This document shows, in pieces, positions 52,782-62,216 of a stretch of DNA of 64,000 nt. This DNA is from an uncultured Prevotella sp. (GTDB lineage: Bacteria; Bacteroidota; Bacteroidia; Bacteroidales; Bacteroidaceae): the NCBI GenBank assembly GCA_900314935.1, contig OMXE01000014.1, positions 1 through 64,000 of the forward strand, in the 5' to 3' direction. Position 1 is the stretch's first letter, and each line of letters starts with the position of its first letter. Below the pieces are notes generated by a model, which was not told where the DNA came from, did no database searches, and was given only the letters and a program-made list of their open reading frames with translations. A program made the position numbers and the translations under genes.

Positions 52782-52929
52782 GAGGTGAGAGGTAAGAAAT
52801 TAGAGGTGAGAGAATAGATTCAGAGATAATGATAACATGAATGAGTATTATGTTCTATAACAAGATCATAAGCTCTAACATAAAAGGTAATCTCTCACTT
52901 CTCACCTCTCACTTCTCACCTCTAAAAAA
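52781..52929. repeat. 150-bp palindromic element, copy 2 (gcvH-gcvPA gap)
   Basis: About 94% identical by eye to 52221-52370 and in the same orientation. gcvH is therefore bracketed by direct copies, which could allow its loss or amplification by recombination. Confidence 0.85.
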
Positions 52930-52938
52930 ATAAATATT

Positions 52939-54267
52939 ATGAACCACAAGTATTTCCCGCATACCGAGGAGGAAATCCAGCAGATGCTCAAGGTGGCTGG
53001 GGTTGACTCGTTAGACGGACTCTACGCGGATGTGCCTGAGGATATCCGCTTCAAAGGCGACTACGAGATCGCTGATGCGATGAGCGAGTTGGAAATCCGT
53101 CAGTTCTTCAACACCTTGGGGATGATGAACGATCAGCTGACATGCTTTGCCGGCGGCGGTGTATATGATCATTATACGCCTTCGGTGATTCCCAGTATCG
53201 TGGAGCGCTCTGAGTTCCTGACCAGCTATACACCGTATCAGGCTGAGATCTCTCAGGGTACGCTGCACTATATCTTCGAGTATCAGAGTATGATGGCGGA
53301 GCTTACCGGCATGGATGTGTCGAACGCATCGATGTACGACGGGGCTACGGCTACTGCCGAGGCGGTGATGATGGCTTTCGCCGCAGGAAAGAAATGCACG
53401 AAGGTATTGGTAAGCAACACCATCGACCCGAAGGTGCGCCGCGTGATTGATACCTATGCGAAGTTCCACGGTATTGAGATCGTAGGGATTGAAGCGAAGG
53501 AGGGTGTGACCGACAAGGCGGACATGGAAAAGAAACTCGCTGAGGGTGGCGTGGCTGGCGTGGTGGTACAGATGCCGAACTATTATGGTATCGTAGAGGA
53601 CTATACCGGCTTTGCTGATGCTATCCATGAGCAGAAAGGGTTGTTCATCATGAACTGCATTGCTGCTGATCTGGCGGTGCTGAAATCGCCTAAGGAATGG
53701 GGCGCAGACATCGCAGCTGGCGACGGACAGAGTTTAGGTATCCCGATGACATTCGGCGGACCGTCGGTGGGTTATCTGTGCTGCACGGAGAAGCTCATCA
53801 GGAAGATGCCAGGAAGAATCGTGGGTATGACTAAGGATAGTCGTGACCAGCGTGCCTTTGTACTGACACTTCAGGCTCGTGAACAGCATATACGCCGACA
53901 GAAGGCTACTTCGAACATCTGCTCGAATCAGAGTCTGATGGCGTTGTTCGTTACCATCTACCTCTCTCTGATGGGTAAGCAGGGCATGAAGGAAGCTGCT
54001 GAGCAGTCGTATGCCGGTGCTCACTATCTGTGCGACAAGCTCATAGAAACTGGCTTGTTTAAGCGTACATTCAACCAGCCGTTCTTCAATGAGTTCTGCG
54101 TTACCTACGAAGGGGATGTGGATGCGCTGCAGAAGAAATGCATGGAACTGGGCTATCTCGCCGGTGTGAAAATCGATGCGCACACGGTGATGTTTGCTGT
54201 TACTGAGAAACGTACCAAAGAGGACATCGACGATCTGGTAGAAATCATCAAGGAGGGTAAGAAATGA
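52939..54267 (+). CDS. gcvPA: Glycine dehydrogenase (decarboxylating) subunit 1
   Basis: 442 residues, the N-terminal half of the PLP-dependent P protein, encoded separately as in many Bacteroidota and Firmicutes. Family segments: Y-T-P-Y-Q-A-E-I-S-Q-G-T-L (about 94-106), M-Y-D-G-A-T-A-T-A-E and G-A-D-I-A-A-G-D-G-Q-S-L-G. Its stop overlaps the start of gcvPB (ATGA), so the two subunits are made in balance. Confidence 0.95.
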   Translation: MNHKYFPHTEEEIQQMLKVAGVDSLDGLYADVPEDIRFKGDYEIADAMSELEIRQFFNTLGMMNDQLTCFAGGGVYDHYTPSVIPSIVERSEFLTSYTPYQAEISQGTLHYIFEYQSMMAELTGMDVSNASMYDGATATAEAVMMAFAAGKKCTKVLVSNTIDPKVRRVIDTYAKFHGIEIVGIEAKEGVTDKADMEKKLAEGGVAGVVVQMPNYYGIVEDYTGFADAIHEQKGLFIMNCIAADLAVLKSPKEWGADIAAGDGQSLGIPMTFGGPSVGYLCCTEKLIRKMPGRIVGMTKDSRDQRAFVLTLQAREQHIRRQKATSNICSNQSLMALFVTIYLSLMGKQGMKEAAEQSYAGAHYLCDKLIETGLFKRTFNQPFFNEFCVTYEGDVDALQKKCMELGYLAGVKIDAHTVMFAVTEKRTKEDIDDLVEIIKEGKK

Positions 54268-55757
54268 ACAACAAATTATATGGAAACCTGATCTTCGAAC
54301 TGTCGAAAGAGGGTCGTAGGGGCTATTCATTGCCTCAGAACAGATATGGAATCTACTCCGTAGAGGAACTGCCGGATGCGCTGAAACGAAAGGAAGAGGC
54401 GCAGTTGCCTGAATGTGATGAGATGACGGTGGTGCGCCATTATACAAACCATAGTGCGAACAATTTCGGCGTGAACAACGGCTTCTATCCCTTGGGTAGC
54501 TGTACGATGAAGTATAACCCGGTGATCAACGAGGAAATTGCGGCTATGAAGGAGTTCGCAGAGCTTCATCCATTACAACCGGCTGAGACGTGCCAGGGCG
54601 CCCTTGAGGTGTACTACTGTGTGCAGCAGGCGTTATCGGAACTGGCAGGACTGAGTGAGTTTACGCTCAATCCTTGTGCCGGAGCGCATGGGGAGCTCAC
54701 AGGACTGATGGTTATACGCGCATATCATGAGAGTCGGGGTGACAGCCAACGTACGAAGGTAATCGTTCCTGACTCGGCGCATGGCACGAATCCGGCTTCG
54801 GCAGCGGTATGCGGACTGGACATCTTGGAAGTGAAGAGTACGGATAAGGGTCTGGTGGACCTGCCTGACCTCATCGCACTGATTGAACAGCACGGACCGG
54901 AGATTGCGGGGATGATGATGACAAACCCGAATACGTTGGGACTGTTCGAGAAGGATATTCCTGAGATTGCCAAGAGGATACACGACTGCGGCGGACTGAT
55001 GTATTACGACGGGGCGAACCTGAATCCGATGCTGGGGGCTTGTCGACCTGGTGACATGGGATTCGACGTGATGCATATCAATCTGCACAAGACATTCTCC
55101 ACACCGCATGGTGGTGGAGGACCAGGAAGCGGTCCTGTGGGCGTAAGGAAAGGTTTGGAGCCCTTCCTCCCTACTCCACGCGTCATCCTGAATGAAGAGG
55201 AGAATATGCTGACTGTTGAGACGGATAATGACCAGTCGTTGGGCAGCATCGGATCGTTCTTCGGAAACTTCGGCGTGATTCTTCGTGCCTTTACCTATAT
55301 TCTTTCTATGGGTAGGCAGCATATCAAGATGGTGGGTCCTTTGGCCACACTGAATGCAAACTATATCAAGGAGAGTCTGAAAGATGTGTACGAACTGCCT
55401 ATTGACGGACTGTGTAAGCATGAGTTTGTGTTCGACGGACTGAAGGATAAGTCAACAGGTGTGACCACCATGGATGTGGCTAAACGGTTGCTCGACTATG
55501 GCTATCATGCTCCAACCATCTATTTCCCGCTGCTCTTCCACGAGAGTCTGATGATTGAGCCTACGGAGAATGAGAGTAAGGAGACCATCGACGGATTTAT
55601 CCAGGTGATGCGGAAGATTGCGCAGGAGGCCAAGGAGAATCCTGAACTGGTGAAGAGCGCACCGCATAACACGCCCATCGGACGGGTGGATGATGTGCTG
55701 GCAGCCAAGCATCCCGTGGTGACCTTCCGTCAAATGAAAAACGAGGAACAGGCATGA
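54264..55757 (+). CDS. gcvPB: Glycine dehydrogenase (decarboxylating) subunit 2
   Basis: 497 residues. Contains the PLP-binding lysine in H-I-N-L-H-K-T-F-S-T-P-H-G-G-G-G-P-G (about residue 276) and D-S-A-H-G-T-N-P-A-S (about 172). With gcvPA it decarboxylates glycine and passes the aminomethyl group to the H protein. Overlaps gcvPA by 4 bp at its start and lpdA by 4 bp at its end. Confidence 0.95.
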   Translation: MNNKLYGNLIFELSKEGRRGYSLPQNRYGIYSVEELPDALKRKEEAQLPECDEMTVVRHYTNHSANNFGVNNGFYPLGSCTMKYNPVINEEIAAMKEFAELHPLQPAETCQGALEVYYCVQQALSELAGLSEFTLNPCAGAHGELTGLMVIRAYHESRGDSQRTKVIVPDSAHGTNPASAAVCGLDILEVKSTDKGLVDLPDLIALIEQHGPEIAGMMMTNPNTLGLFEKDIPEIAKRIHDCGGLMYYDGANLNPMLGACRPGDMGFDVMHINLHKTFSTPHGGGGPGSGPVGVRKGLEPFLPTPRVILNEEENMLTVETDNDQSLGSIGSFFGNFGVILRAFTYILSMGRQHIKMVGPLATLNANYIKESLKDVYELPIDGLCKHEFVFDGLKDKSTGVTTMDVAKRLLDYGYHAPTIYFPLLFHESLMIEPTENESKETIDGFIQVMRKIAQEAKENPELVKSAPHNTPIGRVDDVLAAKHPVVTFRQMKNEEQA

Positions 55758-57064
55758 AGGAATTGATCATCATCGGTAGCGGACCGGGTGGCTACAGAAC
55801 GGCTGCGTATGCCGCAAGGATGGGTATTCATACCACCATCTTCGAAGATAAGGAAGCTGGCGGCACGTGTCTGAACTGCGGATGTATTCCTACCAAAACA
55901 CTCTGTCATGAGGCGGAGATTGTCGACATCTTGAAGGATAAGGGGTTTGACATGGTCGACTTCTCCGCAATCATGGCACGAAAGAATGCGGTGATTGAAC
56001 AGCTGCGTTCGGGGGTGGAAACGGTACTGCAAGGTGAGAACATCTCGTTCGTGAGAGCGCATGCGGCATTCAAGGATGCGAATACGGTGGTGGCTGACGG
56101 TCAGGAATATACGGCCGACAGGATCATCATTGCCACTGGATCGCATGCAAAGATGCTGCCCATCGAGGGAATCGACCAGCCTCATGTCATGACTTCCACC
56201 GAATTGCTGAACATCACCGAGGTACCTAAGCGATTGTGTATCGTGGGTGCCGGGGTGATCGGCATGGAGATGGCTTCGGTGTTCAATAGCTTAGGAAGTG
56301 AGGTAACGGTTGTCGAGTTCCTCAAGGAGTGTCTGCCGATGGTTGACAGTGATATTGCCAAACGACTTCGTCAGACGATTGCCAAACGGGGCGTGAACTT
56401 CTTCATGCAGAGTGGCGTGAAACGAATCGATGGTAACACGGTGTTCTTCGAACGAAAGGGGAAAGAGGAACAGGTGGAAGCGGATATCATCCTCATCGCT
56501 ACAGGACGTGGGGCCAATGTGGATGGTCTCGGATTGGAGAATACTGGTGTGAATTTCTCTCCCAGAGGAATAGAGGTGGATGAAAACATGCAGACCAATA
56601 TCCCGCATATCTATGCCATTGGTGATGTGAATGCAAGGATGATGCTGGCTCATGCGGCTACCTTCCAGGGGATGAAGGCTGTGAACCACATGCTGGGCAT
56701 CGGGGATGAGATCAACTTGGACATGATGCCTGCTGCCATCTTTACAAAGCCTGAGGCGGCTTGTGTGGGACTATCTGAAGATCAGTGCAAAGAGAAAGGT
56801 ATGAGTTTCCTCTGTAAGAAGGGATTCTATCGTGCCAATGGTAAGGCATTAGCAATGGATGAGACCGACGGCTTACTCAAGCTGATGACCGATGAGAACG
56901 GATTGATTCTTGGCTGTCATGTGTTCGGTGCCCACGCAGCGGATATCGTACAGGAAGTGAGCGTGCTGATGTGCAAGCATACGAACGTGAAAGAATTAGC
57001 ACAAATGGTGCATATACATCCCACACTCAGTGAGATCCTATCGGATACGGCGATGATGTTCTGA
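55754..57064 (+). CDS. lpdA: Dihydrolipoyl dehydrogenase (L protein)
   Basis: 436 residues. FAD site G-S-G-P-G-G-Y (about 8-14), redox disulfide in G-G-T-C-L-N-C-G-C-I-P-T-K, NAD site G-A-G-V-I-G-M-E (about 168), A-I-G-D-V-N in the FAD domain, and catalytic H-I-H-P-T-L-S-E at the C-terminus. It reoxidises the dihydrolipoyl arm of the H protein. An extra Cys sits between the two redox cysteines (usually Val/Arg). Being in the gcv operon, it is probably dedicated to this complex. Confidence 0.94.
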   Translation: MKELIIIGSGPGGYRTAAYAARMGIHTTIFEDKEAGGTCLNCGCIPTKTLCHEAEIVDILKDKGFDMVDFSAIMARKNAVIEQLRSGVETVLQGENISFVRAHAAFKDANTVVADGQEYTADRIIIATGSHAKMLPIEGIDQPHVMTSTELLNITEVPKRLCIVGAGVIGMEMASVFNSLGSEVTVVEFLKECLPMVDSDIAKRLRQTIAKRGVNFFMQSGVKRIDGNTVFFERKGKEEQVEADIILIATGRGANVDGLGLENTGVNFSPRGIEVDENMQTNIPHIYAIGDVNARMMLAHAATFQGMKAVNHMLGIGDEINLDMMPAAIFTKPEAACVGLSEDQCKEKGMSFLCKKGFYRANGKALAMDETDGLLKLMTDENGLILGCHVFGAHAADIVQEVSVLMCKHTNVKELAQMVHIHPTLSEILSDTAMMF

Positions 57065-57073
57065 GAAGAATTG

Positions 57074-57110
57074 AAGATTAAAGATTAAAGATTAAACATT
57101 AAACATTAAA
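57074..57110. repeat. Heptad-period A/T repeat after lpdA
   Basis: Units of GATTAAA/CATTAAA with 7-bp period, the reverse complement of the array at 9931-9970. Confidence 0.7.
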
Positions 57111-57146
57111 AAAATAAGGATTAAGAAAGCTCTTAATCCTTATTTT
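57111..57146. terminator. Bidirectional terminator between lpdA and atpG
   Basis: A perfect 16-bp stem (57111-57126 with 57131-57146) around AAGC, T-rich on both sides. It ends the gcv operon and the convergent ATP synthase operon. Confidence 0.92.
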
Positions 57147-57150
57147 TTGA

Positions 57151-58125
57151 TTAGTTGTTGACCGTTCCTCCAACAATATCGAGTAGCTCGGAGGTGATGG
57201 CCTGCTGACGACTCTTGTTGTACTGCAGGTTCAACTCACGAAGCAGCTCATCGGCATTGTCGGTAGCGGTCTGCATGGCCACCATACGGGCGGCATGCTC
57301 CGACGCATTACTGTCGAGCAAGGCCGTATAAAGCATCAGGTGAGCAAGCTTAGGAACAAGCTGTGAGAGCACAGTATCCATGTCTGGCTCCACGATGAAG
57401 TTGTCGTTCAACGGCTTCACTTCTTCCTTCTCGCCTCTTGCCTCTTTCTTCTCACCTCTCTTCTTCAGGTACTCCTGACTCTCCTTCGTGGCAATCACAG
57501 AGGTAAGGTCACGCTCATGATCGCGTTCAAGCTCCTCTTCGATGTCGATAGGAAGGAAGGTCTTACGGGTAAGCACCTGTGAACCGGCACTCTTGAAATG
57601 ATGATAGATCAGTTCCACCTTGTCAATCTCCCCTTCCAGGAACTTCATTCCAAGCTCCCGCGCAATCTCAATACAATCATGCGCATTAGGCTTGTCGGCC
57701 AAGGAAGAATACTCACCCATCGTCTTCAATCCCATCTTGTTGGCCTTCTCATAGACCTTACGACCAATGGGATAGATCTCGATGTTCTCACGACCGATCT
57801 GCTGGGCATATTCATCCACCGCTTGCGTCATCATCTTGATGGTGTTAGCATTGAATCCGCCACAGAGGGAAGAGTTCGATGAAAAGACTACAAGGGCAAC
57901 CCTTTGTACAGGGCGCACCTGGTCGAACGGGGTCTGAGAATCGGCTTCAGCTGCGAGGAACGACTTGAGGATATGCTCCAGCAAGGTCTCGTAAGGCAGC
58001 ATGTTCTGAATGGCCACCTGTGCGTGATGCAGCTTACTGGAGGCTACCATCTTCATCGCCGACGTGATCTTCCGCGTGGAATTGACAGAGGCAATACGAC
58101 CTTTGATTTCTTTCAACGAAGGCAT
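57151..58125 (-). CDS. atpG: ATP synthase gamma subunit
   Basis: 324 residues, longer than the usual 290. Typical N-terminus (R-I-A-S-V-N-S-T-R-K-I-T-S-A-M-K-M-V-A) and C-terminus (S-E-H-A-A-R-M-V-A-M-Q-T-A-T-D-N-A), the two helices of the rotor shaft. Between them (about residues 218-236) a basic/acidic insertion (K-K-R-G-E-K-K-E-A-R-G-E-K) is encoded by 57418-57466, whose DNA has the 7-bp-period GAGGTGA/GAGGCAA pattern of the intergenic repeats. So a repeat element has probably inserted in frame at a surface loop. Last gene of the operon. Confidence 0.94.
   Translation of the reverse strand: MPSLKEIKGRIASVNSTRKITSAMKMVASSKLHHAQVAIQNMLPYETLLEHILKSFLAAEADSQTPFDQVRPVQRVALVVFSSNSSLCGGFNANTIKMMTQAVDEYAQQIGRENIEIYPIGRKVYEKANKMGLKTMGEYSSLADKPNAHDCIEIARELGMKFLEGEIDKVELIYHHFKSAGSQVLTRKTFLPIDIEEELERDHERDLTSVIATKESQEYLKKRGEKKEARGEKEEVKPLNDNFIVEPDMDTVLSQLVPKLAHLMLYTALLDSNASEHAARMVAMQTATDNADELLRELNLQYNKSRQQAITSELLDIVGGTVNN
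57418..57466 (-). repeat. Heptad-period repeat inside atpG
   Basis: On the minus strand about seven units of GAGGTGA, GAAGAAA, GAGGCAA, GAGGCGA and variants, in frame. The same words form the arms of the 150-bp elements at 52221 and 52781. Confidence 0.7.
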
Positions 58126-58128
58126 AGG

Positions 58129-59715
58129 CTAGGCTTTATACGTTCCTGCAATGTCAGCCATGACGGCTTCGATCTTAGCAGTCGTCTCATCGTCAATCTT
58201 ACCGTTGGCAAGGGTTTCGATGACCTCAGGGTTGGCAGAGCGCAACTTATCGAGGAAGGCCGTCTGACACTCACGTACCTTAGGAATGGGTACCTCGCGC
58301 ATCAATCCGTGCACACCGCAATAAAGGATGGCAATCTGCTCGCCTACGGGCATAGGACTGTACTGCGGCTGGATGAGCAACTGGTTGTTCTTTCGTCCAC
58401 GGTCGAGGGTCATGGCCGTCACAGCATCCATATCACTGGAGAACTTCGAGAAGGCCTCGAGCTCACGATACTGCGCCTGGTCGATCTTCAACGTACCGGC
58501 CACTTTCTTCATTGACTTGATCTGTGCCGAACCACCCACACGAGATACGGAAATACCAACGTTGATAGCTGGACGGAAACCTTGGTTGAAGAGGTCGCTC
58601 TCCAAGAAGATCTGTCCGTCGGTGATAGAGATCACGTTCGTGGGGATGTAAGCGGATACGTCACCTGCCTGTGTCTCGATGATTGGCAGAGCTGTCAAAG
58701 AGCCACCACCCTTCACATGTCCCTTCATGCACTCGGGCAGGTCGTTCATCTGCTCAGCCACTTCCTGCTGCTCGTTCATCTTTGCTGCTCGCTCCAAGAG
58801 ACGAGAGTGCAGATAGAACACATCACCAGGATAAGCCTCACGTCCTGAAGGACGGCGGAGAATCAGTGATACCTCACGGTAGGCAACAGCCTGCTTGGAG
58901 AGGTCGTCATATACAACCAGTGCTGGCAGACCGCGGTCGCGGAAATACTCACCGATGGCAGCACCTGCAAAGGGTGCATAGTACTGCATGGCTGCAGGAT
59001 CAGCAGCTGTAGCAGCTACCACGATGGTATAAGGCATGGCCCCATGTTCCTGTAAGGTAGATACGAGGGTGGCAACCGTACTGGCTTTCTGACCAATAGC
59101 CACATAGATACAATAAACAGGCTTACCAGCCTCATAGAAACTCTTCTGGTTGATGATTGTATCCACGGCAATGGCGGTCTTACCTGTCTGACGGTCACCG
59201 ATAATCAGCTCACGCTGACCACGACCGATGGGAATCATCGAGTCGATGGCCTTCAAACCCGTCTGCAGCGGCTCCTTCACCGGCTGACGATAGATCACAC
59301 CCGGAGCCTTACGGTCGAGCGGCATCTCGAAAGCATCGCTCAAGTCAATGTCTCCCTTACCGTCGATGGCCTGACCCAGCGGATTGATGACACGTCCCAG
59401 CATGTTGTCGTTGACACGGATAGAGGCGATACGCTTGGTACGCTTCACCACCATGCCTTCCTTGATGCCTGAGGTAGAACCTAAGAGCACACAACCCACG
59501 TTGTCTTCCTCCAGGTTCATCACGATTGCCATGGTTCCGTTTTCGAATTCCAGCAGCTCGTTCGCCTCGGCATTGCGTAGTCCGTAGATACGGGCCACAC
59601 CATCACTGACGGTCAGCACGGTTCCCACCTCTTCGAACTTCTCGGCATTGGTGATTCCCTTCAGCTGATCGAGCAGTACCTGGGATACTTCGCTTGGTTT
59701 AATCTTATCTGACAT
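58129..59715 (-). CDS. atpA: ATP synthase alpha subunit
   Basis: 528 residues. Walker [10 protein letters not shown] (about 175), the nucleotide-binding V-V-Y-D-D-L-S-K-Q segment, and the family arginine region [11 protein letters not shown] (catalytic-site Arg finger). F1 head subunit. It starts 49 bp after atpH and ends 3 bp before atpG. Confidence 0.97.
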   Translation of the reverse strand: MSDKIKPSEVSQVLLDQLKGITNAEKFEEVGTVLTVSDGVARIYGLRNAEANELLEFENGTMAIVMNLEEDNVGCVLLGSTSGIKEGMVVKRTKRIASIRVNDNMLGRVINPLGQAIDGKGDIDLSDAFEMPLDRKAPGVIYRQPVKEPLQTGLKAIDSMIPIGRGQRELIIGDRQTGKTAIAVDTIINQKSFYEAGKPVYCIYVAIGQKASTVATLVSTLQEHGAMPYTIVVAATAADPAAMQYYAPFAGAAIGEYFRDRGLPALVVYDDLSKQAVAYREVSLILRRPSGREAYPGDVFYLHSRLLERAAKMNEQQEVAEQMNDLPECMKGHVKGGGSLTALPIIETQAGDVSAYIPTNVISITDGQIFLESDLFNQGFRPAINVGISVSRVGGSAQIKSMKKVAGTLKIDQAQYRELEAFSKFSSDMDAVTAMTLDRGRKNNQLLIQPQYSPMPVGEQIAILYCGVHGLMREVPIPKVRECQTAFLDKLRSANPEVIETLANGKIDDETTAKIEAVMADIAGTYKA

Positions 59716-59764
59716 TGTTTTCTGTTATTCGTTATTACGTTATTACGTCATGACGTTATTACGT
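59716..59764. repeat. 8-bp-period repeat between atpH and atpA
   Basis: TTATTACG repeated about four times (one unit TCATGACG), in the atpA leader region. Confidence 0.6.
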
Positions 59765-60301
59765 TCATTTACTTAATTGAGTGAGAATGGAATTCAATTT
59801 CGTCTTGACACTCGCATCCATGCGATAGGTGTCGTACTCGAGGATGAAACCACCGATGATATCGGGATCCACCTCCGACTCAAACTCCACTGTTCCATTA
59901 GTCTTGCCCTCCACCATCTGTCGCATCTTCTGCTCTGTGGCAGGTGAAACGGCGGCAGCAGTGATGAGACGTCCACGGATGACATTCTTCTGTTGACGGT
60001 ATAGCGTGACGTACGAATTAGCGATGAACTGCATCACACGCTCCCGATCTTCCTTCAGCACCAGCTTGATGAAAGTCTTGGTAAGGTCGGAAGGCTTCTC
60101 ACCAACGGCAGTCAGCAACAAAGCTTCCTTCTTATCCTTCGAGAGCATCGGATTGTCAATCGTAAACCGTAGCTGCGGCACTTCGACGTAGCTCTTGGCG
60201 AGCTGCTGCATCTCCGTGTACACAGCATCTTCGATTTTCGCTTCGGTCGCACTCTTGAGCAGTGCACGAGCGTATCTTACCGATATGACTCCAATATCCA
60301 T
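59765..60301 (-). CDS. atpH: ATP synthase delta subunit
   Basis: 178 residues, normal for F1 delta (OSCP). N-terminal helical domain (S-V-R-Y-A-R-A-L-L), a middle D-K-K-E-A-L-L segment and the C-terminal D-P-D-I-I-G-G-F-I-L. Links F1 to the b-subunit stator. Between atpF and atpA. Confidence 0.92.
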   Translation of the reverse strand: MDIGVISVRYARALLKSATEAKIEDAVYTEMQQLAKSYVEVPQLRFTIDNPMLSKDKKEALLLTAVGEKPSDLTKTFIKLVLKEDRERVMQFIANSYVTLYRQQKNVIRGRLITAAAVSPATEQKMRQMVEGKTNGTVEFESEVDPDIIGGFILEYDTYRMDASVKTKLNSILTQLSK

Positions 60302-60313
60302 ACGTTAAATACC

Positions 60314-60829
60314 TTAGTTAACAGTAGAAACATCATCCAGCATACGGTCAATCAGATCCATCTGCGACTTGTCGTCTTTCAGGTTCTGCCTGAGAACCTT
60401 CTCGGCGATATCGACACTCAGCGTGGCTACCTGACTGCGGATATCAGCAATGGCGGCCTTCTTCTCCTGTTCGATGGCTGTTTTCGCATCGTCCAGCAGA
60501 CGGGCACCTTCTGCCCTTGCCTTTTCCTGTGCCTTCTCCACAATAGCGTCACGCGTCTCAGCAGCCTCCTTCAGTATCTGAGCCTGCTTCTCACGAGCTT
60601 CTTGCAAGATGGATTCACCTTCTTTCTCGATATTGGCGAGACGCTCCTGAGCTTCGTGAGCCTTGCGGAGACTCTCGTCGATATAGTTCTTGCGTTCCTC
60701 CACCATACCAGTGATGACGGGGAAGCCGAACTTGGCTAGAAGGAGAAAGACCACCAAGAACGCCACCAACATCCAGAAGAATAATCCGAAGTCGGGCGTT
60801 AATATTGATGGTAAGTTAATTGAGCCCAT
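60314..60829 (-). CDS. atpF: ATP synthase b subunit
   Basis: 171 residues from ATG 60829 (a GTG six bases upstream is possible). N-terminal TM helix (F-G-L-F-F-W-M-L-V-A-F-L-V-V-F-L-L-L), then a long charged coiled coil (L-R-K-A-H-E-A-Q-E-R-L through E-K-A-Q-E-K-A-R-A-E). Peripheral stalk of the F-type enzyme. Confidence 0.95.
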   Translation of the reverse strand: MGSINLPSILTPDFGLFFWMLVAFLVVFLLLAKFGFPVITGMVEERKNYIDESLRKAHEAQERLANIEKEGESILQEAREKQAQILKEAAETRDAIVEKAQEKARAEGARLLDDAKTAIEQEKKAAIADIRSQVATLSVDIAEKVLRQNLKDDKSQMDLIDRMLDDVSTVN

Positions 60830-60850
60830 TTGCACAGATGAATTTAATGA

Positions 60851-61105
60851 TTAAAGGAATACGCAGAGTGCGCATACAACGACAGCGAACAGGGCAACAC
60901 CCTCAACGAATGCGGCTGTCAGAATCATGTTCGTACGGATGGTGCCTGCAGCTTCCGGCTGACGAGCGATGGCATCCATGGCGTTTCCACCGATACGACC
61001 GATACCCAGACCGGCACCAATTGCTGCAATACCTGCGCCAAGACCGGCACCAAACTTAGCAAGACCAGCAGAAGCGGCTGCCTGTAAAATCAATGTTGAT
61101 AACAT
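60851..61105 (-). CDS. atpE: ATP synthase c subunit
   Basis: 84 residues, two helices. G-x-G-x-G repeats in helix 1, the polar loop R-Q-P-E, and the ion-binding E68 in A-F-V-E-G in helix 2. The residue after Glu is Gly, not the Ser/Thr of sodium rings, which favours proton coupling (inference). Confidence 0.95.
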   Translation of the reverse strand: MLSTLILQAAASAGLAKFGAGLGAGIAAIGAGLGIGRIGGNAMDAIARQPEAAGTIRTNMILTAAFVEGVALFAVVVCALCVFL

Positions 61106-61147
61106 AATCTTTAATTTTTAATGGTTATTAATTAATGTATTATAGAT

Positions 61148-62206
61148 CTATTCGTGATGCTCAGGATGAGCCAGTCCGATAAAGACGGCACTGAGCATGG
61201 TAAAGACGTATGCCTGAATGAAAGCCACCAGGAACTCCAGACAGTTCATGAAGAGCATCATGACAAAGCTGAGCAAAGTAAGACCAGAGCCGAGGAAGGC
61301 ATTCAACGACCAGCCGATGAAGATGATAGCCGTGAATGACAGGATGATTGCGTGACCTGCCATCATGTTGGCAAAGAGACGGACCATCAGGGCGAAGGGC
61401 TTGGTGATGATACCAAAGACTTCGATAATCGGCATGATGGCTGCAGGATAAGCCTTCAAGAACATAGGTACGTCGGGCCAGAAGATTTCCTTCCAGTATT
61501 CCTTGTTACCGAAGAGGTTCACAGCCAACATCGTACAGAGGGCCAGGAAGAACGTGATATTGATGTTACCCGTTACATTGGCTCCACCGGGGAATATGGG
61601 TAATAACCCCAGCATGTTGGTGATAAGGATGAAGAAGAAGGCCGTCAGCAGATAAGGTGCATAAGGACGGTAGTGCTTCTCTCCAATGGAATCGCGGATA
61701 AGGTCATCGTGAATAGACATCACGAGCATCTCTACCATGCCTACGAATCCCTTGGGCACATCCTTGGTTGGATCATGTTTCTTATACCAACGAGCGCAGC
61801 CCAGGAAGATGACCAGCATGATAATCACCACAATCCATATCTGCAACACACTCTTGGTTATGCTGAGGTCCCACGGACGAACACTTGATCCGTCGGCCAG
61901 ACGTTCGTAGATCTTACCGTTCTTCTCCTCATTGAAGTAGAAGCCCATATAGTCAGCACCCTCTTCTGCTGCTTCCTCGATGCGAGAACTGCAGAAAGCA
62001 TGCCACTTACCAGTGGCCTCGCTTCTGACAATCACTGGCAGAGGAATACTGATATGCTTCCCACCGATAGTGGTGATGTGCCACTCATAAGCATCAGCGA
62101 GGTGACCAAGCACGATCTCTTTCACGTCTATCCCATCACTCTCACTTGCCGACACAGGTGTGGCGGTAGCAAGAAGGAAAGTCAGGCATAAAAGCAAATA
62201 TCTCAT
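61148..62206 (-). CDS. atpB: ATP synthase a subunit with N-terminal extension and signal peptide
   Basis: 352 residues from ATG 62206. The start is preferred because it opens a signal-like peptide (M-R-Y-L-L-L-C-L-T-F-L-L-A) and clears the previous gene. A periplasmic segment (about 25-110) follows, then about six TM helices. The stator Arg lies in A-L-M-V-R-L-F-A-N-M-M-A-G-H (about 275), where protons are passed to the c ring. The extension is usual in Bacteroidales. Confidence 0.92.
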   Translation of the reverse strand: MRYLLLCLTFLLATATPVSASESDGIDVKEIVLGHLADAYEWHITTIGGKHISIPLPVIVRSEATGKWHAFCSSRIEEAAEEGADYMGFYFNEEKNGKIYERLADGSSVRPWDLSITKSVLQIWIVVIIMLVIFLGCARWYKKHDPTKDVPKGFVGMVEMLVMSIHDDLIRDSIGEKHYRPYAPYLLTAFFFILITNMLGLLPIFPGGANVTGNINITFFLALCTMLAVNLFGNKEYWKEIFWPDVPMFLKAYPAAIMPIIEVFGIITKPFALMVRLFANMMAGHAIILSFTAIIFIGWSLNAFLGSGLTLLSFVMMLFMNCLEFLVAFIQAYVFTMLSAVFIGLAHPEHHE

Positions 62207-62216
62207 GTTATTCAGT

